Source: an uncultured Acidobacteriota bacterium
GTDB lineage: Bacteria > Acidobacteriota > UBA6911 > CAINFC01
Length of the DNA: 57,771 bases
Direction of reading: 5' to 3'
Assembly (NCBI GenBank): GCA_903847975.1
Contig: CAINFC010000321.1
Span: 1-57,771, forward strand
Positions within the stretch are counted from its first letter, which is position 1. Every line of letters begins with the position of its first letter. This document shows, in pieces, positions 43,764-50,676 of this stretch. Under the pieces are notes generated by a model. That model had not been told where the DNA came from and searched no databases. It saw only the letters and a list, made by a program, of their open reading frames with translations. A program made the position numbers and the translations under genes.

Positions 43764-44239
43764 CCGACTTTTGGCTCAATGGAGAAAAGATCGTTTGGGA
43801 AGGCGATCCCGCGATCCGGGTCATCGACCTCTTACGGGAAAAATTGGGACGGACGGGAACCAAGGAAGGGTGCGGCACCGGCGAGTGCGGTGCCTGCGCC
43901 ATCCACGTGAATGGGGAGCTGCACCTCTCCTGCCTGATGCTGGCGGGACAATTGCAGGGATGCCGGGTGACCACCATTGAGGGTATGGCCCCCGCGGGAG
44001 GCATCCATCCCCTGCAGCAGGCCTTCCTCGATTCGGGAGCCGTACAGTGCGGCTTTTGTATCCCCGGCATGGTTATGGCAGGTGCCGCTCTGCGGGCCAA
44101 GGTACCCGATCCCTCCGAACGCCAGATCCGGGAGGGGCTGAGCGGCAACCTCTGCCGCTGCACCGGGTACGGGAAAATAATCCAGGCGGTTCGTTCCCTG
44201 TCCCTTTCTGGATCTGCGGCTGAAGAAGGTAATCCGTGA
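43760..44239 (+). CDS. Molybdenum hydroxylase [2Fe-2S] small subunit (CoxS/XdhC-type)
   Basis: A 159-residue iron-sulfur subunit. The N-terminal plant-ferredoxin-like cluster uses CGTGECGACAIHVNG with a later Cys (HLSCLML); the C-terminal helical cluster uses QCGFCIPGM and GNLCRCTGY. All eight cysteines are present. It has no export signal. The start at 43760 overlaps the large-subunit stop (ATGA) with AGGAGG just upstream. It hands electrons from the molybdenum centre to the FAD subunit encoded next. Confidence 0.94.
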   Translation: MTDFWLNGEKIVWEGDPAIRVIDLLREKLGRTGTKEGCGTGECGACAIHVNGELHLSCLMLAGQLQGCRVTTIEGMAPAGGIHPLQQAFLDSGAVQCGFCIPGMVMAGAALRAKVPDPSERQIREGLSGNLCRCTGYGKIIQAVRSLSLSGSAAEEGNP

Positions 44240-44349
44240 TAAAGACGCCAGGAAGGATTTCCGCCGGAAAAGGCAGCACCCTTGCACATCGCCGCGACAT
44301 GGTGTGTTTTTGTCCGGCCGGCTCAGAAAGAACGTAGTATTTGACGCCC

Positions 44350-45183
44350 ATGATACAACTATTTTTTCCATTGTCCTTGCGGGAACTCTGGGAGATACGG
44401 TCCCGTTTTCCGCAAAGCCGCCTGTTCGCCGGGGGGACCGACCTTTTTGTCCAGCGGCGGTATCAGACCCAGGATGAGTCTCCCCTGATCGGCCTGGAAA
44501 GGATCCAGGAACTTCGAACGACGGCTTGGGAAGGGGATACCTTCACCGTCGGCGCCGCCACTCCTATCCGACAGCTGCTGGAGGATGATTCCGTGCAGAC
44601 CTTGCTGCCGGTACTGGCGCAAGGGCTGGCTTGTATGGGAGGACCGGCCCTGCGGAATATGGCTACGATCGGTGGAAACCTCTGTACCGCCTCCCCCGCG
44701 GGAGACAGCCTGCCTCCGCTTTACGTGCTGGGAGCCGATGTCGTCCTGCATTCGGAGTTTGGCCGGCGCAGCCTTCCCATCAAGGAGTTCATTCTCGGTC
44801 CCGGGAGCACCTCGCTGCGCTGCGGCGAAATCCTGCATTCCATTAAAATTTCCCGCCCGCCGCCCGGTTCCGTACAATGGTACCAGAAGGTCGGGCAACG
44901 GAAAGCGAATGCCATCGCCATCGTCTCCCTCGCTGTTCTGGGCCGTTCCGCCCCTGACGGGGGCTTCCAATCGATACGGCTCGCCTGGGGAAGCGTTGGC
45001 CCGACGGTAATCACTTCCCGGGAGGCGGAAGCCTGTCTTGAAAGTAGCCCTCTCACCATGGAAAAGGTAAATTCCGCCGCCCAAACAGCCCGTCAGGCGG
45101 TCGCGCCCATCGATGATATCCGTGCCTCTGCCGAATACCGGCGAATGCTCTCCGGCAATTTGGTCTACCGGCTGCTGCGATGA
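44350..45183 (+). CDS. Molybdenum hydroxylase FAD subunit (CoxM/XdhB-type)
   Basis: A 277-residue FAD-binding subunit. FAD contacts are LFAGGTDLFV near residue 28 and TIGGNLCTASPAGD near 106. The [4Fe-4S] insertion of PaoB is absent, so this set is of the xanthine dehydrogenase/CO dehydrogenase type. A TTG at 44341 is also in frame. A 110-bp gap separates it from the [2Fe-2S] gene, the only real gap in this otherwise overlapping operon. Its stop overlaps the transporter start (ATGA). Confidence 0.92.
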   Translation: MIQLFFPLSLRELWEIRSRFPQSRLFAGGTDLFVQRRYQTQDESPLIGLERIQELRTTAWEGDTFTVGAATPIRQLLEDDSVQTLLPVLAQGLACMGGPALRNMATIGGNLCTASPAGDSLPPLYVLGADVVLHSEFGRRSLPIKEFILGPGSTSLRCGEILHSIKISRPPPGSVQWYQKVGQRKANAIAIVSLAVLGRSAPDGGFQSIRLAWGSVGPTVITSREAEACLESSPLTMEKVNSAAQTARQAVAPIDDIRASAEYRRMLSGNLVYRLLR

Positions 45184-46367
45184 CTCCCAGTGAATCCGAG
45201 GAAAAACTCTGGAATATCGAATTTGCTGTGGTCGCCCTGATTTTGTTCTGTTGCGCATCCGGGCTGGCCATCTTTTTCGATTTTCATAAATACCTGGAAA
45301 GCCTGCAGGTACCTCCTTCCTGGATAGGTCCGTTAATCGGAGCCGATGGTCTGTCAGGCCTGGCCGCCTTGCTTTGGGCCACCCTGATGCTCCGGAAACG
45401 CCATATACAGCGGGCCATAACCGGAGGAGCCGTGATCTTCTGGCTATCCCTCTGGTCCTATCTTTGGGTTGACAAACCGCTCACGATCCTGCTGGTTCGC
45501 CTGCTGCACGGCTGTGGATTTGCGTTGCTGTTGGCTGCTCTTACTCTGCGATTGTCAAAGGCTATTCCTCGGCGGTGCAGTGGAACGGCTTTCGGTATCA
45601 TCGCCCTGGCGCGCCTCTTGCCATATGCCGTCATCCCTCCCCTTTTGAACTACCTTTCCCCGGGTTCTCTGAATTTCCGTTCCGTGGTTTTTTTTAGCGC
45701 TGTTTTCCTTACCCTTCTTTTCCCGATGATTTTCATTCTGGGCAGGCCCAAGGGGGAGGATTCCGGAACTGCGGTACCCCACCATTCCCCAAGGGATCTC
45801 TGGAGAAACCTCCGACAGAGGACAATCGCTTTCCTGCTGGCAGTTTGCCTGCTGATGCAGTGCAGCTATGTCATTGTCTTCTTCTACATCAACGTCTATG
45901 CCAGGAGGCTGAACCTGTCTAACCCCGGACTCTTTTTCGGCGTGGCCAGCCTCCTGATGATTCTCACACGACTGGCGGGCGCCGCTTTGGGGGACCGCTT
46001 CGAAAAAAGGAGGCTGGTCATCCAAGCCCATCTGCCGCTCCTGATCGCCTTCGGATGCCTGGCGGTCGGGCGGGGCGAACCGGCTTTCCTTTCGGCTGCT
46101 TTCCTGTTTGGGGTTGGGTGGGGAGTGGGCATGCCGCAGCTCAACGCTTTGCTTTTTGACCGTTCCCGTCCTGAATTTCGGGGTCCCAATCTAAACACCT
46201 CCATGATCGCGATTCAGGTCGGATTTTTCCTTGGCCCCTTGGGGGGCGGGGCCATTCTGGCTCGATTCGATTATGGCGTGCTGTTTCATGCCTGCGCCGT
46301 CCTTTCGCTTCTATCCATTTTTCTCCTGCTGGGTATCCCACGGGAATTGCAAAAGGAAAGAGAATGA
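45180..46367 (+). CDS. MFS transporter, probable exporter of the locus product
   Basis: A 395-residue membrane protein with about 12 hydrophobic helices. It has MFS features such as the cytoplasmic basic loop after helix 2 (MLRKRHIQRA), a long loop after helix 6 and GAALGDRFEKRRLV at the repeat of the signature between helices 8 and 9. Its start overlaps the FAD subunit stop, and its stop overlaps the next start, both by ATGA. Position in a biosynthetic operon suggests product export or precursor import; the direction is inference. Confidence 0.88.
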   Translation: MTPSESEEKLWNIEFAVVALILFCCASGLAIFFDFHKYLESLQVPPSWIGPLIGADGLSGLAALLWATLMLRKRHIQRAITGGAVIFWLSLWSYLWVDKPLTILLVRLLHGCGFALLLAALTLRLSKAIPRRCSGTAFGIIALARLLPYAVIPPLLNYLSPGSLNFRSVVFFSAVFLTLLFPMIFILGRPKGEDSGTAVPHHSPRDLWRNLRQRTIAFLLAVCLLMQCSYVIVFFYINVYARRLNLSNPGLFFGVASLLMILTRLAGAALGDRFEKRRLVIQAHLPLLIAFGCLAVGRGEPAFLSAAFLFGVGWGVGMPQLNALLFDRSRPEFRGPNLNTSMIAIQVGFFLGPLGGGAILARFDYGVLFHACAVLSLLSIFLLLGIPRELQKERE

Positions 46368-47422
46368 ACAAGCAAGAAGCTATTCAACGATTGATTCAGG
46401 AAGGTTACCGGATTGAGCCGGGCCAGGAATTCGAGATTGATCGGATGAAACCGGAAGATGCCTGGGGAGCTGTCCGCTGCTTTTATTCCGTTTATGGCGA
46501 CGAATATCCATTTGAGGTTAACTATGTTCCGGAGCTTCTAATGGAGGAAAACAGGCAAAAAAAGCTTCAAACCGTCGTAGCGCGGACCCCATCGGGGGAT
46601 ATTATTGCCTGCGGGGCTCTCTTTCTCAGTTCCGCCTATTCTCTCAAGGTTTATGAAGTGGGCCAGGTGGTAGTGGTGCCGGAGTATCGCAGCACGTTTG
46701 CCGCTTTGTGCATCCAGGATTACATCTACCGGGTTCTGGCTCCCGAGGAGGATATCCACACGATTTTTGGGGAGGCGGTCTGCAATCACCTTATCATTCA
46801 GAAAATGTCCCGGCTGGCGGATTTCAGGGAAAGCGGCCTTGAAGTCGGACTCATGCCCGCAGCGGCCTATCCCATGAAAGACTTCCCCGGGGAAAGGGTC
46901 TCAACTCTTCTGGGTTTCAAAGTAATTCAGGACCAGCCGCAAACGGTTTTCCTTCCCCGGCGCTATGCCGCCATTTTGAAGTCCCTGGTCGATGATATGG
47001 ATGTCCGCAGGGATTACCAGGTTTCCGAGGCAGGAATCCCTCCCGGTTCCCCGACGGTAATCCAGAAAAAACTGTTCGAATTCGCACAGGTCGCCCGATT
47101 CAACCTGTTTCGGGCCGGCGAAGATTTCCCTTTTCGGCTGGAAGCCGAGGAGCAGGAAGCGGACCAGGCCGGCTGCCAGGTGAAACAGGCATTCGTAAAT
47201 TTGGGGGAAGCCTGGTCCGGTTGCACGGTGGACTGCCTCAAAGATCACGGCTATTTCTTTGGAGGATTCCTTCCGCGCTGGTTCGAAACGGATGGTTTGC
47301 TCATGCAAAAACTCATCCGTGTGCCGGATTTTGCCTCCATTCAGCTGGAATCGGATCGTTCTCGCCGTATTCTCCAATTCATACGCCAGGATCTGGCGGA
47401 CCATCCAGCAGGCACGGGCTAG
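46364..47422 (+). CDS. GNAT-like acyltransferase protein
   Basis: A 352-residue cytoplasmic protein. Residues about 20-200 resemble a GNAT N-acetyltransferase (IDRMKPEDAWGAVRCFYSVYGDEYPFE, then VGQVVVVPEYRSTFAALCIQDYI as the acyl-CoA-binding region). The C-terminal part (CTVDCLKDHGYFFGGFLPRW) resembles the end of the RsbW-GNAT fusion that opens this operon, so the two share ancestry in that half. Last gene of the plus-strand operon, overlapping the transporter gene (ATGA). It could acylate the amino group introduced by the aminotransferase (inference). Confidence 0.72.
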   Translation: MNKQEAIQRLIQEGYRIEPGQEFEIDRMKPEDAWGAVRCFYSVYGDEYPFEVNYVPELLMEENRQKKLQTVVARTPSGDIIACGALFLSSAYSLKVYEVGQVVVVPEYRSTFAALCIQDYIYRVLAPEEDIHTIFGEAVCNHLIIQKMSRLADFRESGLEVGLMPAAAYPMKDFPGERVSTLLGFKVIQDQPQTVFLPRRYAAILKSLVDDMDVRRDYQVSEAGIPPGSPTVIQKKLFEFAQVARFNLFRAGEDFPFRLEAEEQEADQAGCQVKQAFVNLGEAWSGCTVDCLKDHGYFFGGFLPRWFETDGLLMQKLIRVPDFASIQLESDRSRRILQFIRQDLADHPAGTG

Positions 47423-47459
47423 GCCCAACCGACGTCCTGGTTGTACCAAACAGAAAGGA

Positions 47460-47488
47460 CCGGAAGCTTAAACCAATCCCGCTTCCGG
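47460..47488. terminator. Hairpin between the convergent biosynthetic operons
   Basis: CCGGAAGC (47460-47467) pairs perfectly with GCTTCCGG (47481-47488) across a 13-nt loop. It is 38 bp past the plus-strand operon's last stop. The tract after it is only weakly T-rich (GTTTGACTTTTC), so termination may be partial. The minus-strand operon ends 120 bp away at 47608. Confidence 0.5.
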
Positions 47489-47607
47489 CGGAGTTTGACT
47501 TTTCATAAAAAGGGGGAGGAATGCGGCGTCCCCTGGTTCTTCCTTTTCGCTCGCCCCCCCCCTTTCCGCGGGCACCGGTCCGCGCAGATCCATGCGAGGG
47601 ATTCGTC

Positions 47608-47853
47608 TTAGGCGTTGATCACTTTGTGCAGGGTATCGACCAGGGCATTGGTGCATTTCACATTGGCCAGTTCGTTGATCGGAATCTTGACCTGAAGCTC
47701 TCGCATGGTGGCGGTGATAATCTGAACCAGATCGAGACTATTGATATCGTAATCGCTATAGTTTTTGTTCAGGTCCAGTTCCGCCGGATTCAGGTCGGGA
47801 ATCACATCCTTGAGGTTTTTAAGAACAACGGCCAGTACTTCTTCTCGGGTCAT
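47608..47853 (-). CDS. Acyl carrier protein of the beta-branching cassette (AcpK/donor-ACP-like)
   Basis: An 81-residue carrier protein. The phosphopantetheine serine is Ser39 in DYDINSLDLVQI, with Asn rather than Asp before it, as is common in donor ACPs of polyketide HCS cassettes. The C-terminal region (LQVKIPINELANVKCTNALVD) also resembles AcpK. AAGGAG lies 8 nt before the ATG. It overlaps the end of the ECH1 gene by 35 bp. It would carry malonyl, then acetyl, to the HMG-CoA-synthase-like enzyme. No phosphopantetheinyl transferase is in the window. Confidence 0.9.
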   Translation of the reverse strand: MTREEVLAVVLKNLKDVIPDLNPAELDLNKNYSDYDINSLDLVQIITATMRELQVKIPINELANVKCTNALVDTLHKVINA

Positions 47854-48628
47854 TGGTATCTCCTTCTTCAGTTAGTGGTGAATGGGAGGGAACAGAACCC
47901 GTGTTGGGCAACATTCCTTCCAGGTAAAAACTACGAAAATTCATTTTTACCTCATCCCGTGAAAGGATTGCGGAAGCGATTTCAGTTCCACGGCTGATCC
48001 CGTCGGCAACGGAAAGGGTCGCCGCGTCCGCCAGCCAGTGTTTCCACAGGGATATGGTATCCGATTTGGGCCGCGTCAGTTGACGCGACAGGTCTCTTAT
48101 CCGCTTCGGCAATTGCGGACCCGGGACGACGAAATCGGCAAGTCCGAGAGTTTTGGCTTCCACGGCATCGATGGTGTGACCACACAGACAAAGAGCCCGA
48201 AGCTTTTGGGGCAGCATGCGCTGCAACAGGATCGGTGTGATCATTGCGGGGATAATATCGAAGATCATTTCGGGAAGCCCGAATAGGGCGGAGTCGGAGG
48301 CCACAACGATATCGCAGGCCGCCGCCAGGCCCAAACCTCCGCCAATCGCTTCTCCGGTCACTTCCGCAAGGACCGGTTTGGGAAAGAAGTAGATCTTGCG
48401 CAGCAAAGCGGCAAAACCCTCGACGGCCGGCCGGACCGCGCCGGCCTGCATTTCATTCTCCAAGGTAAACAGGTTCGGATCCAGGCCACGACAAAAAACG
48501 TCTGTGGTGCCCTCCAAAAGGACGAGGCGCAGGGAGGCGTCATCTTCCACCTGGTGCAAGTTTCGCTGCACGGCAGCGATGGTTTCCGCATTCAGGCAAG
48601 CGGGCAGGGAGATCCGGAAAAGACTCAT
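47819..48628 (-). CDS. Enoyl-CoA hydratase-like ECH1 (PksH/CurE-type dehydratase)
   Basis: A 269-residue crotonase-fold protein. The oxyanion-hole regions are LEGTTDVFCRGLD and EVTGEAIGGGLGLAAACDIV. The VFCRGLD form of the first site matches ECH1 enzymes of beta-branching cassettes, which dehydrate the HMG-like intermediate to a 3-methylglutaconyl-like one. The C-terminal 25 or so residues are hydrophilic and run into the ACP gene, so they may be an overhang. Its start overlaps the ECH2 stop (ATGA). Confidence 0.82.
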   Translation of the reverse strand: MSLFRISLPACLNAETIAAVQRNLHQVEDDASLRLVLLEGTTDVFCRGLDPNLFTLENEMQAGAVRPAVEGFAALLRKIYFFPKPVLAEVTGEAIGGGLGLAAACDIVVASDSALFGLPEMIFDIIPAMITPILLQRMLPQKLRALCLCGHTIDAVEAKTLGLADFVVPGPQLPKRIRDLSRQLTRPKSDTISLWKHWLADAATLSVADGISRGTEIASAILSRDEVKMNFRSFYLEGMLPNTGSVPSHSPLTEEGDTNDPRRSTGRCS

Positions 48629-49383
48629 GGTGTGTCCTCATCCTCCGTTTGTAAATAATTCCGCTCAACCCAGTCCCTGGTGGACGGGCAGGCGAAGCAT
48701 ATCCGGTGCATCCGATCTTCCTGCTGCTGGGCTTCCGCCAGCAACTTTTTTTTCCGGGAAGCCAGTGCCCCCTTCAACAATTGCATTGCAATTTTTTCCT
48801 TTTCGACCATCTGCGTGGCCAGATTCCGGGCAAGCCCGACTACCTCCTGGCGAGCGACAATATAGTTAATGTTCGTCTGGCGCAGGGAAAGCTCGCTCCC
48901 CCGATACGTTCGGGCGGTGAACATCATTTCCGCGGCCAGGTAAGGCCCCACCAGGTCCGCCAGGAGAGCGGTACATCCCATCCCTGGAGTAAATCCCAGG
49001 GACAGGAAGGTAGCGCCGTATCGGCTTTCCTTTGCGGCAATCACAATGTCGCAGCAAAGAGCCAGCATGAGGCCTCCTCCCACAGCATGTCCCTCCATGG
49101 CCGCAATCACCGGACAGGGAAGGTTCAGGATCTGCTCGCTGAGGGTCAAGTCGCGTACCGCCACTTTCCCTTCGCAAAGATTCAGAAGGTTCCGGCGGCA
49201 GGCTCCGGCAGAGAATACTTCGGGCGTGCCCTGCAAAAGTAATACTTTAGGCTCCTTGACCCGGATGAGTTCCAGCTCGGCCTGGAGGCGGTTCAGAAAG
49301 GCCGGGTGAAACGTATTGCCATTCCGGGCATCAAGCATGGTCAAACTGGCAATCCCGTTCTCTTCGAAAATGGTTTGGATCAT
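48625..49383 (-). CDS. Enoyl-CoA hydratase-like ECH2 (PksI/CurF-type decarboxylase)
   Basis: A 252-residue crotonase-fold protein that closely matches the PksI pattern: GTPEVFSAGACRRNLLNL, then CEGKVAVRDL, PCPVIAAMEGHAVGGG, FTPGMGCTALL and TARTYRGSEL. In known cassettes ECH2 decarboxylates the 3-methylglutaconyl-ACP to the beta-methyl-branched enoyl product. AGGAA precedes the ATG at 49383, which is 20 bp past the HMG-synthase stop. Assignment of ECH2 versus ECH1 rests on motif recall, not an alignment. Confidence 0.88.
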   Translation of the reverse strand: MIQTIFEENGIASLTMLDARNGNTFHPAFLNRLQAELELIRVKEPKVLLLQGTPEVFSAGACRRNLLNLCEGKVAVRDLTLSEQILNLPCPVIAAMEGHAVGGGLMLALCCDIVIAAKESRYGATFLSLGFTPGMGCTALLADLVGPYLAAEMMFTARTYRGSELSLRQTNINYIVARQEVVGLARNLATQMVEKEKIAMQLLKGALASRKKKLLAEAQQQEDRMHRICFACPSTRDWVERNYLQTEDEDTP

Positions 49384-49403
49384 GGCGCCGAATTCCTATT
49401 GAT

Positions 49404-50636
49404 TTAGCACCATTCATATTCCCGACGATAGCCGGCAATCCGCTTCAGGATCAGCCGGTTCCTTCCCTGGTACATCGTCTCGAAGCAACCTTGGGGAACA
49501 TCCAGGGACGGGAGGTAATCCATGCTCTCAGTGGAATGATCCCGCTCATTCTCAATCTCTTCGTATTCTTCCACCGTAACGCGCCGTCTCGAAGAAAAAT
49601 GCCGCTCCAGATCCAGGGCAGCGATGACTTCGACGGCGCCAGGCAGCAGGATGCCGCTATAGAATTGGCCGATCGAGCCGGAACCATAAGAATAAAATCC
49701 GATTCGATTTCCGGATTGGAGGCGATCTCTTTCTTGGTGAATCAATCCGCAGAGACCGATTGCATTGCTGGCGCCGTAGGAGCCGCCCATCTGGGAAGCA
49801 AAGTGCAGGGAGGGCAGTACTTTCCGCTGAAAACTGGCCAGAATTTCTTTTTGTCCTCTTTTTTGGGCCAGGCTGAGCAACGTGCGGTGTGCCTGGTAAG
49901 CCATGCCGGCAAACGGCATGTGGTAAATCAGGTAATCGAAGTGGCTTTCGGGGTCGATCCCGGAACCCACCTTTTCTGCGTATTGACGATAGGCTCCCTC
50001 CAACGCTTCGAGATAGGCAAACAGACTCAGGGAGCTGTCCACGAGTTCCAGTCTTGCCGTCGGCCGAAAAAAGTCGTATTCCTGCCGTGAATAAATTCCG
50101 GTATGCAACCGTTCCCAGGCCATCACTTCAGGATGCCAGCTCAATAAGATCGCCGCGGCGCTGCAACCCGCCACCATTTCCTCGGGCTGCCGAAAATGCT
50201 TTCGGCTGAGGTCGGCGATAAGAACCAGGGCTTTCTGATCGAGGCGATTCCCGGCCTCCAACCAGTCCATCGCGATGTCCGTGGCGGCAACGCCGGCGTA
50301 GCAGGCAAATTTGATCTCAAAATTCCTGACATGGGGCGACAGCCCCAGGGCCCAGTGGGCCATTGCGGAGGCCGGCGCGGAAAAGTCTGCAGAACTTTCC
50401 GTAGCGAAAATCAGGAGACCGATCTGTTGTTTGTCTTCCGGGGTTAGAATCGCACTGGCCGCATTGACCGCCATGGTCAGGGTGTCTTCAAACGTCGGGA
50501 TCAGAGACCTGTTTTGGAGCCGGTATTCTCCGGTAAATAGGGGGCTGTCCCAGCCTCGGGCTTTGGCCAGCTCTTCCTGGGAAAGATAAAGAGGAGAAGC
50601 GTAAATGTTTATTTTCTCTATGCCGGCCTGATTCAT
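49404..50636 (-). CDS. HMG-CoA synthase-like beta-branching enzyme (PksG/CurD-type HCS)
   Basis: A 410-residue thiolase-fold enzyme. Start MNQAGIEKINIYAS and length agree with PksG. The catalytic triad is visible: Glu80 in FATESSADF, Cys112 in KFACYAGVA and His239 in YHMPFAG. It would condense acetyl-ACP onto a beta-keto-acyl thioester. The ATG at 50636 has GGAA upstream and lies 40 bp after the ketosynthase stop; an upstream in-frame start would overlap that gene and adds no homology. A mevalonate-pathway MvaS is a less likely reading because of the neighbouring ACP, KS and ECH pair. Confidence 0.93.
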   Translation of the reverse strand: MNQAGIEKINIYASPLYLSQEELAKARGWDSPLFTGEYRLQNRSLIPTFEDTLTMAVNAASAILTPEDKQQIGLLIFATESSADFSAPASAMAHWALGLSPHVRNFEIKFACYAGVAATDIAMDWLEAGNRLDQKALVLIADLSRKHFRQPEEMVAGCSAAAILLSWHPEVMAWERLHTGIYSRQEYDFFRPTARLELVDSSLSLFAYLEALEGAYRQYAEKVGSGIDPESHFDYLIYHMPFAGMAYQAHRTLLSLAQKRGQKEILASFQRKVLPSLHFASQMGGSYGASNAIGLCGLIHQERDRLQSGNRIGFYSYGSGSIGQFYSGILLPGAVEVIAALDLERHFSSRRRVTVEEYEEIENERDHSTESMDYLPSLDVPQGCFETMYQGRNRLILKRIAGYRREYEWC

Positions 50637-50676
50637 GATTTCCAAACGACCCGGGAAGTCCGTCCGTGGGGCGCGC

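Noticed and set aside
39012-47422. Reading the Mo-hydroxylase genes as carbon-monoxide dehydrogenase or a purine-degradation cluster
   Set aside because: The active-site loop typical of CO dehydrogenase is not evident and no purine genes or CoxD/E/F accessories are present.
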